A stretch of 55,043 nucleotides of DNA from Bernardetia sp. (GTDB taxonomy: Bacteria; Bacteroidota; Bacteroidia; Cytophagales; Bernardetiaceae), in NCBI GenBank assembly GCA_020630575.1, contig JAHDBD010000006.1, forward strand, positions 176,932-231,974, read 5' to 3'. How positions within the stretch are numbered: position 1 is the stretch's first letter; every line of letters starts with the position of its first letter. Of this stretch, positions 50,346 through 55,043 are shown piece by piece. The notes below the pieces were generated by a model that saw only the letters and a program-made list of their open reading frames with translations, ran no database searches and was not told where the DNA came from. A program made the position numbers and the translations under genes.

Positions 50346-50588
50346 ATGGCAAAGTATAGTCAAATTCAAAAGTTGAAAAATAGTAATGAAGTTGAAAAGA
50401 GAAGAACTTCAAGAAAAAAATCTTTATCAAGAACCCCAAAAATTTCTAAAAGGGTAAAAGTTGATGAATTGGAAGAGATTCAAGAACTTAATAATGAATT
50501 GGAAATGGATGAATTAGAATTCGACATTTTTCACAGTTATAGTTTAGATGATATTAAAAAATTAAGAGTTGATGAAGATGATTTTTAA
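50346..50588 (+). CDS. Small unknown protein, basic N-term and acidic C-term
   Basis: An 80-residue protein. TTG 50313 opens the frame but overlaps the promoter box, so ATG 50346 (MAKYSQIQKLKN) is preferred. Residues 15-45 are basic (RRTSRKKSLSR) and 48-80 are acidic. It could be a DNA-mimic or nucleic-acid linker. Not recognised. Confidence 0.66.
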   Translation: MAKYSQIQKLKNSNEVEKRRTSRKKSLSRTPKISKRVKVDELEEIQELNNELEMDELEFDIFHSYSLDDIKKLRVDEDDF

Positions 50589-50635
50589 AAAAATTAAAAA
50601 TAAGCTTAAAGGTATAAAAATAAGAAGAACAAGAG

Positions 50636-50782
50636 GTGATAGAAAAAAAATATACTCATGTTATACAAGGTTCTTTATCTATAATCGATGGTTTTGTTCG
50701 GATTATAACTTTAGGTTACTTTTGGTCAAACTTGGAATATATTTATGCAATAAAAAGCTTAGGTGGTAAAAAAAGAAAATAG
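50636..50782 (+). CDS. Possible small membrane-associated protein (frame uncertain)
   Basis: This frame begins with GTG 50636, runs 48 residues and ends TAG 50780-50782, 8 bases before the next gene. The product has a regular amphipathic/hydrophobic segment (VIQGSLSIIDGFVRIITLGY) and a basic end (GGKKRK), looking like a real small membrane protein. A competing frame (ATG 50572 or 50578 to TAA 50769) gives a less natural Arg/Tyr/Phe-rich product. An A8 run at 50643-50650 lies between frames, so a base error or slippage could join them. Low confidence in both. Confidence 0.4.
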   Translation: MIEKKYTHVIQGSLSIIDGFVRIITLGYFWSNLEYIYAIKSLGGKKRK

Positions 50783-50790
50783 TATTAATT

Positions 50791-51408
50791 ATGGATATTT
50801 ATGTTGATTTTGAAGTTATAGATTATAATAGTTCCGAAAAATATACCTTATCAAAGGTTATACAAACGGACATTGAATTTAAAGATTCCACATCAGAATT
50901 AAAATTTAAAGACGGTGATGGTAATGAATATGAAAAAAAATTTCATAGAACCATTGAATATAATGCAGATGATTTCATATTAAATATGGATAAAACTAAA
51001 TTTATGATGGAAAATAATATTTCAACTATCATAGATTGGGAAGTTAAGAAAGTTGGAAAATCTTTAAACTTAGTTAAAGTACAGAAAGAAATAGATGATG
51101 TTAGTAAGTTGGAAACAAAAAAACAAATGAATGTTATTTTTGATTACTTTACTAGAGATAATAAATCAGACAAAAGTATTAAAGATGATATGGTGGCTGT
51201 TTATATGAAAATGTTTGATAGCATATATGAATTACCACTTAGTAAACAATTAGATATAATTTTTAGTGGTTTGAGTGTTGCTTATAAGTCTGCTAGTAAT
51301 GCATATGATAACATGTCCAAATTACTTAAATCAGACACAGTTGAGGAAATGTCAAAACTAATCAATAATGAAAATAAAAAATTTTTAAATGAAAAAATCA
51401 AAAGTTAG
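50791..51408 (+). CDS. Unknown protein
   Basis: A 205-residue protein with a beta-rich N-terminal half (MDIYVDFEVIDY) and a helical, Lys-rich C-terminal half. It overlaps the next gene by 20 bases. No family recognised. Confidence 0.7.
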   Translation: MDIYVDFEVIDYNSSEKYTLSKVIQTDIEFKDSTSELKFKDGDGNEYEKKFHRTIEYNADDFILNMDKTKFMMENNISTIIDWEVKKVGKSLNLVKVQKEIDDVSKLETKKQMNVIFDYFTRDNKSDKSIKDDMVAVYMKMFDSIYELPLSKQLDIIFSGLSVAYKSASNAYDNMSKLLKSDTVEEMSKLINNENKKFLNEKIKS

Positions 51409-51817
51409 AAAGTATATTTTAAAATCGATTGCAAAAATACAAAGATTTAAGTTTAGAGATTTTAAAAGCCCATATAAACTAATTATTACCGAGTATGAAG
51501 ACAATTTTATTATCATAGTTGGAAGGATGAGTTTAAAAAAATATAAATCAGAATTTAAGACTGATTTATCCATGGATGAAAATAAATTTGATGAATATGC
51601 TATTAAAGAATGTATAGGCGTGTCGTCTCTTTTGGAATATGAAATAGGTGAAAAAATAACTGCCAAGAATGTTAGGATTGGTGATAAAATATCTAATTTA
51701 AATGCTATTGTTGATAATAATTTAATTGTCGAAGCTGTAGTCATGGTTAGCAATAATTATTATCAAATAGAAAATTCGACAAAAGATTTTAACGTAATAA
51801 ATTTAATAAAATGTTAA
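51389..51817 (+). CDS. Unknown protein
   Basis: A 142-residue protein with a strongly basic N-terminus (KKSKVRKYILKSIAKIQR) and a beta-rich remainder. It overlaps the preceding and following genes, so translation is coupled. No family recognised. Confidence 0.68.
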   Translation: MKKSKVRKYILKSIAKIQRFKFRDFKSPYKLIITEYEDNFIIIVGRMSLKKYKSEFKTDLSMDENKFDEYAIKECIGVSSLLEYEIGEKITAKNVRIGDKISNLNAIVDNNLIVEAVVMVSNNYYQIENSTKDFNVINLIKC

Positions 51818-52338
51818 TAAACGAAAAAGAAACGAATGAATATATTTTAAAACAGTCAAACTATAATTCTTTCTTTAGGATTATATGCTTTAAAATTGAT
51901 TATGATAAATATGAAATAATAGACACATTTGAAAAAGTTATTAATGCTGTAGATGTTTTGAAGCTATTTTTGATAGGTATAAATGCTAAAAATTGTTATG
52001 ATATGGTATACCTAAACGGCAATATTGTTTCTATTACAGAAAAGTTTAATACATTTTTTAATTCATCACAAACAAAAGATATTAATGAAAAGATGAATGA
52101 AATGTATATAAAACAAATATCACCATTAGTTGAACAAGATAATGATAGGTTGTGCTTATTTAGTGATAAAGATGGTACAAAATTATATTCTAACATACTA
52201 GGTGTTGATGATTTTGTGTTGGAAATAAAACCAAATGGTGAAAAATATTATGTTAGCGAAAAAACACCATACGATACATCTAATAAAATTATCATGTCGA
52301 AGAGTGAGATAAAAGAAAAATATAATTTAACAATATAA
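51811..52338 (+). CDS. Unknown protein
   Basis: A 175-residue alpha/beta protein (FFRIICFKIDYDKYE) with an acidic centre. It ends the operon at a terminator. No motif recognised. Confidence 0.68.
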   Translation: MLINEKETNEYILKQSNYNSFFRIICFKIDYDKYEIIDTFEKVINAVDVLKLFLIGINAKNCYDMVYLNGNIVSITEKFNTFFNSSQTKDINEKMNEMYIKQISPLVEQDNDRLCLFSDKDGTKLYSNILGVDDFVLEIKPNGEKYYVSEKTPYDTSNKIIMSKSEIKEKYNLTI

Positions 52339-52373
52339 AAAAAATGAGATAGAATTTTTCTATCTCATTTTTT
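52339..52373 (+). terminator. Terminator before the endolysin gene
   Basis: A 16-bp stem (AAAAAATGAGATAGAA 52339-52354, complement 52358-52373), loop TTT, and six Ts. Confidence 0.9.
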
Positions 52374-52378
52374 CAACT

Positions 52379-52386
52379 TATATTTG
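52379..52386 (+). promoter_or_regulatory. TAnnTTTG promoter box (TATATTTG)
   Basis: TATATTTG 20 bases before ATG 52407, directly after a terminator. No TTG at the -33 position. Confidence 0.62.
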
Positions 52387-52406
52387 ATGTATTAAAAGAA
52401 ACAAAA

Positions 52407-53075
52407 ATGAAATTTCTAAAAACAACTTTGATATTAATTTTTATCATATTCCTTTATAAATGGTCAAAAGATAATAAAAAATTAATATCAGATAACTCTA
52501 AAAATTTAATTGCTCTGAGTATTAATAGTAAACGCATACCAGTCGACAGTAAACCTATTTTGAAATTAGAATTAAACAATGATGTTAAAGTTAGGAAAAA
52601 AATACACTTAGACATGAATAGTTTTATGGACTCGATAGGTTTCAAAGAATCTTCAAACAAATATGATGCTGTTAATAGATTAGGATATAAAGGACGATAT
52701 CAGTTTGGTGGTTTAGCCTTGAAAGATTTAAATTTAATTTCAAGGAAAGATTTTTTAGAAAATAAAAATCTTCAAGACCTATCATTTATTTCACTATGTA
52801 GAATAAATAAGTTTAGGCTTAGAAAAGAAATAAAAGCATTTGTTGGTGATACGATAAATAATATAAAGATAACAGAAAGTGGGTTACTAGCAGCTGCACA
52901 TCTAGTTGGTTATAAATCCGTTAGAAAGTATTTAAAAAGTAATGGCTCGATTATTAGGCATGATGCTAATAAAATGTCATTAGAAACATATCTATCTAGA
53001 TTTTCGGGATATGATTTGAACATAAAACCTATAAAAACTGTAAATTTAAAAAATAAATTATTAAATGTTAGATAA
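52407..53075 (+). CDS. Membrane-anchored peptidoglycan hydrolase (lytic transglycosylase-like)
   Basis: A 222-residue protein. The N-terminus is hydrophobic (residues 5-17), like a signal anchor. The catalytic domain begins about residue 70 with IGFKESSNKYDAVN (candidate catalytic E81) and GRYQFGGLAL (96-105). These match the goose-lysozyme/SLT-type pattern seen in Bacteroidetes phage muralytic proteins, which usually also have the ITxSGLLAAAHLVG-type helix present here (about 157-170), and a C-terminal SxFSGYDL. It likely cuts glycan strands during lysis or entry. It is far from the lysis group on the minus strand. The next gene overlaps by 11 bases. Confidence 0.75.
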   Translation: MKFLKTTLILIFIIFLYKWSKDNKKLISDNSKNLIALSINSKRIPVDSKPILKLELNNDVKVRKKIHLDMNSFMDSIGFKESSNKYDAVNRLGYKGRYQFGGLALKDLNLISRKDFLENKNLQDLSFISLCRINKFRLRKEIKAFVGDTINNIKITESGLLAAAHLVGYKSVRKYLKSNGSIIRHDANKMSLETYLSRFSGYDLNIKPIKTVNLKNKLLNVR

Positions 53076-53514
53076 AATTGACTTTAATGTTACTGATACA
53101 CAAAAATGTGTAATGTTTATAGAACAAATAAAAAAAGATGAATTGAGCGATTTGATGAAATCTGTTGTTCCAAGTATAATAAATGATATTACATTATCGT
53201 TAAAAACTATTGATTCGGGTATTATTTTTAAGTCTTTAGGTGTAAACTTCACTAAGAATTCCAAGTCTTTAATTTTTCTAATTGGTAGTAACCTTTTTGA
53301 ATTAAAAATTATTAAAGATAATATAGCTTTTCAAATCACAAATGTGGTAACAAAAAATATTTCACATGAATATGATGTTTTCGATTTGATTGATTTTATA
53401 CCAACACATAACTTAAAAAATTTATTTAAATCAAAAACTAATACAGATTATGTTAAATCTATGTCGAAAATTTTACATTTAATTAACATAAATAGATTCA
53501 TCATTAAAAAATAA
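53065..53514 (+). CDS. Unknown protein overlapping the endolysin gene
   Basis: A 149-residue protein with an N-terminal helical part and a beta-rich middle (SLIFLIGSNLFELKII), ending RFIIKK. The first 11 bases lie inside the endolysin gene, so translation is coupled. Could relate to lysis control by position only. No family recognised. Confidence 0.66.
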   Translation: MLDKIDFNVTDTQKCVMFIEQIKKDELSDLMKSVVPSIINDITLSLKTIDSGIIFKSLGVNFTKNSKSLIFLIGSNLFELKIIKDNIAFQITNVVTKNISHEYDVFDLIDFIPTHNLKNLFKSKTNTDYVKSMSKILHLININRFIIKK

Positions 53515-53530
53515 ATTTATTATTTTTTCG

Positions 53531-53538
53531 TATATTTG
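53531..53538 (+). promoter_or_regulatory. TAnnTTTG promoter box (TATATTTG)
   Basis: TATATTTG 20 bases before ATG 53559; no clear terminator or TTG upstream. Confidence 0.62.
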
Positions 53539-53558
53539 TGGAAATAAAAAACACATAT

Positions 53559-54296
53559 ATGATGAAATCTAGTTTATATAAAATGCCTAAAAGATTTAAG
53601 GTGTTAGATAAACAATATAAAGACTCTGATTTAATTTTCTACATGACTGATACTATACACAATAGAGAAATTTTATTCTCTATTGCATATAAAGTTATAA
53701 TATCTATTAATAAGAGAGTATACAAAAACAACTTTAATAATAAAACAATTATATCCTTCAACGATGGTGTTAATAGGGGTGCAGAAGGTGCTATAAATGC
53801 TATAAATAAGTGGCTTTCTATTAGTGAAAATGAAAGAAGATGTTATAAAAATTTTGAAACTTTTTCTAGATGGTCTATAGAAAAAGAAATACAACATATA
53901 TTTGAAATGAATTGTTTACCAATAACACACCCCGCAAATTGTGTTAGAAGAATAGAGAAAAGTTTTATTTTTTCGAATGTGGAAAATGTGAATGAGTATT
54001 CACTATCATACGATTATACAGATTCTGAAATGTATTATGAGGAAAATAATTCGGAAACTAGAAATATTTTCACACCAAGTATTAATAGTGTTCTTAATAA
54101 AGTTAAAAATATTATAGGTGATGAGGATTATATTATGCTATTACATTATTATAGTGGTGATATGTCGACATCGGAAGTTTCCAAACTATTTAACATAGAA
54201 AAATTAACAGGAAGAGTTTCTATGATGCTTAAAAAACTTAGGGATGGTATGGATGTTGATGAAACAAGGGAAGCAATTTATAGTCTATCCCTGTAA
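53559..54296 (+). CDS. Sigma-like transcription factor (candidate late sigma)
   Basis: A 245-residue protein. The frame opens with GTG 53538 inside the promoter box, so ATG 53559 (or 53562) is preferred. Residues 34-132 resemble sigma70 region 2: an N-terminal helix (REILFSIAYK), then GAEGAINAINKW (the GLI-A-xxF pattern), FETFSRWSIEKEIQH (the FSTYAxWWIRQAI core) and LPITHPANCVRRI (like the IRLPVHV start of region 3). The C-terminal MSTSEVSKLFNIEKLTGRV (about 202-220) fits a region 4 helix-turn-helix. T4 gp55, the late sigma, is also a divergent short factor. It may read the AACAATANATAA promoters. Region 2/4 layout clear; role inferred. Confidence 0.7.
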   Translation: MMKSSLYKMPKRFKVLDKQYKDSDLIFYMTDTIHNREILFSIAYKVIISINKRVYKNNFNNKTIISFNDGVNRGAEGAINAINKWLSISENERRCYKNFETFSRWSIEKEIQHIFEMNCLPITHPANCVRRIEKSFIFSNVENVNEYSLSYDYTDSEMYYEENNSETRNIFTPSINSVLNKVKNIIGDEDYIMLLHYYSGDMSTSEVSKLFNIEKLTGRVSMMLKKLRDGMDVDETREAIYSLSL

Positions 54297-54306
54297 CAAT
54301 AAATAA
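54295..54306 (+). promoter_or_regulatory. Putative late promoter box AACAATAAATAA
   Basis: Exact motif match starting inside the sigma-like gene's stop; ends 21 bases before the next ATG. Confidence 0.6.
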
Positions 54307-54327
54307 ATTATAACTAAAAAATAAGAT

Positions 54328-54792
54328 ATGGCTTTTGTAAAAAATATCACACTTAAAGAAATTAACCTTAGAAAATCACATGCCAATCAAGCATCTATTT
54401 CTAAATCCAATTTTAAAGAAATTGGAAACTATATAAACGACAATAGAGGACGAATTAAAGTCTTGGAAGATAATAACGGTAGTACCACGGAAGTTACTAA
54501 TACACAAATAAAAAATGCTATTAGAACTGAAATGATAAAAACTGTAGAATTAAAGACTAGCCATGTTGATGGTACAACTATTGAGACTAATGGTGTTAGT
54601 GTGACTAGAAGTTCTAATAAGTTCATAGTTCAGACACCCGATAGTATTAGTGTTATGTTCCATTCATTAAGAGTAAAATCATCAAAAGTTTATGCATCAG
54701 CACTAGATATTAGAATGGATGCATCAAATCAAATAATTGTTGAATTTTCACCATTCATAAAAGAAGATTTAGAATTCACAATATTTGGATAA
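54328..54792 (+). CDS. Virion fibre-type protein
   Basis: A 154-residue beta-rich protein with Thr/Ser/Asn content (VKNITLKEINLRKS, then TIETNGVSVTRSSNK) and a final SPFIKEDLEFTIFG. It resembles small fibre or baseplate appendage proteins and is preceded by a late-type box. It may start another late block running past the window. Family not recognised. Confidence 0.6.
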   Translation: MAFVKNITLKEINLRKSHANQASISKSNFKEIGNYINDNRGRIKVLEDNNGSTTEVTNTQIKNAIRTEMIKTVELKTSHVDGTTIETNGVSVTRSSNKFIVQTPDSISVMFHSLRVKSSKVYASALDIRMDASNQIIVEFSPFIKEDLEFTIFG

Positions 54793-54820
54793 TAAATATA
54801 TTAATTAAAAACTTAAAATC

Positions 54821-55043
54821 ATGAGTGATAAAAAAGAAGAAAAAAAGGTAAATAAAACAAGACAAAAAAGAAAACCTAGGAAAAAAGCAGTTGAAAAATT
54901 AGAAGATAAGACAATGACTGTTGACAACTTGGATATTAAAGATATCCAAAAAGCAAAAACATTAGTTGTTGAGCCTGTTAAGGAAGAGGTTGTTGAGCCT
55001 GTTAAGGAAGAGGTTGTTGAGCCTGTTAAGGAAGAGGTTGTTG
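54821..55043 (+). CDS. Lys/Glu repeat protein, 5' part (runs off window)
   Basis: ATG at 54821; the frame continues past the end of the window. The N-terminus is strongly basic (KVNKTRQKRKPRKKA) and is followed by an acidic part with VVEPVKEE repeats. Such disordered, charged linker proteins are common in phage heads and neighbourhoods of structural genes, but no family is recognised. Confidence 0.6.
   Translation, partial: MSDKKEEKKVNKTRQKRKPRKKAVEKLEDKTMTVDNLDIKDIQKAKTLVVEPVKEEVVEPVKEEVVEPVKEEVV
54965..55043 (+). repeat. 24-bp in-frame tandem repeat (VVEPVKEE)
   Basis: GTTGTTGAGCCTGTTAAGGA with GAG completes the unit; it repeats at 54965, 54989 and 55013 without visible base change, and a fourth unit starts at 55037. 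The array continues outside the window. Confidence 0.92.

Noticed and set aside
53538..53559. Upstream GTG or TTG starts at 36065, 40700, 45386, 46260, 50313 and 53538.
   Set aside because: Those at 40700, 45386, 50313 and 53538 overlap or adjoin promoter boxes, and the others have a good ATG a short way downstream after an A-rich leader.
1..55043. tRNA genes, common in T4-like phages.
   Set aside because: I saw no cloverleaf with TTCGA-type arm and CCA-proximal stem in the gaps. A covariance-model scan would be decisive.

Overview
The window looks like part of a large, AT-rich, T4-like contractile-tailed phage (myovirus) infecting a Bacteroidetes host, probably a flavobacterium. The T4-type virion set is recognisable by sequence pattern: scaffold, major capsid, large terminase, sheath, tube, a gp26-like hub protein and a possible gp15-like tail terminator. 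The host assignment rests on promoters with the Bacteroidetes -7 element TAnnTTTG (several with a TTG about 19-21 bases upstream), A/T-rich leaders without Shine-Dalgarno sites, and fibre repeats of a kind common in Bacteroidetes phages. Almost every operon ends in a strong hairpin plus T-run terminator. No tRNA, CRISPR array or insertion sequence was seen.

Layout. 1-24.4 kb (+): late virion block, with scaffold C-terminus, major capsid protein, a 2967-residue modular fibre/adhesin, terminase, sheath, tube, hub protein with an overlapping +1-frame gene, six short translationally coupled unknown genes, and three fibre/baseplate-type proteins. 24.9-29.3 kb (-): a tape-measure-like protein with a perfect 503-bp internal duplication, followed by a putative lysis group (holin-like protein, membrane coiled-coil protein, and a nested signal-peptide protein resembling a spanin pair). 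29.4-40.6 kb (+): mixed DNA metabolism and membrane genes, with RuvC-like nuclease, ParB-like protein, a candidate ssDNA-binding protein, a glycosyltransferase, a UvsW-like helicase, a gp15-like protein and membrane proteins. 40.7-54.3 kb (+): mostly unrecognised genes with a membrane metalloprotease, a helix-turn-helix regulator, a MazG-like pyrophosphohydrolase, dihydrofolate reductase, a membrane-anchored muralytic enzyme and a sigma-like factor. 54.3 kb-end: fibre-type genes again.

Regulation. Two promoter types can be read. TAnnTTTG promoters lie about 18-36 bases upstream of mainly non-structural genes. A second motif, AACAATANATAA (variants AACTATAAATA), lies about 19-32 bases upstream of virion genes on both strands and resembles the T4 late box TATAAATA. 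The sigma-like gene at 53.6 kb is a natural candidate for reading the second class. This two-class system is the most interesting inference in the window. Other points worth checking are the in-frame duplication in the presumed tape measure, the five-module fibre, the +1 overlapping gene behind the hub protein, and the membrane metalloprotease.
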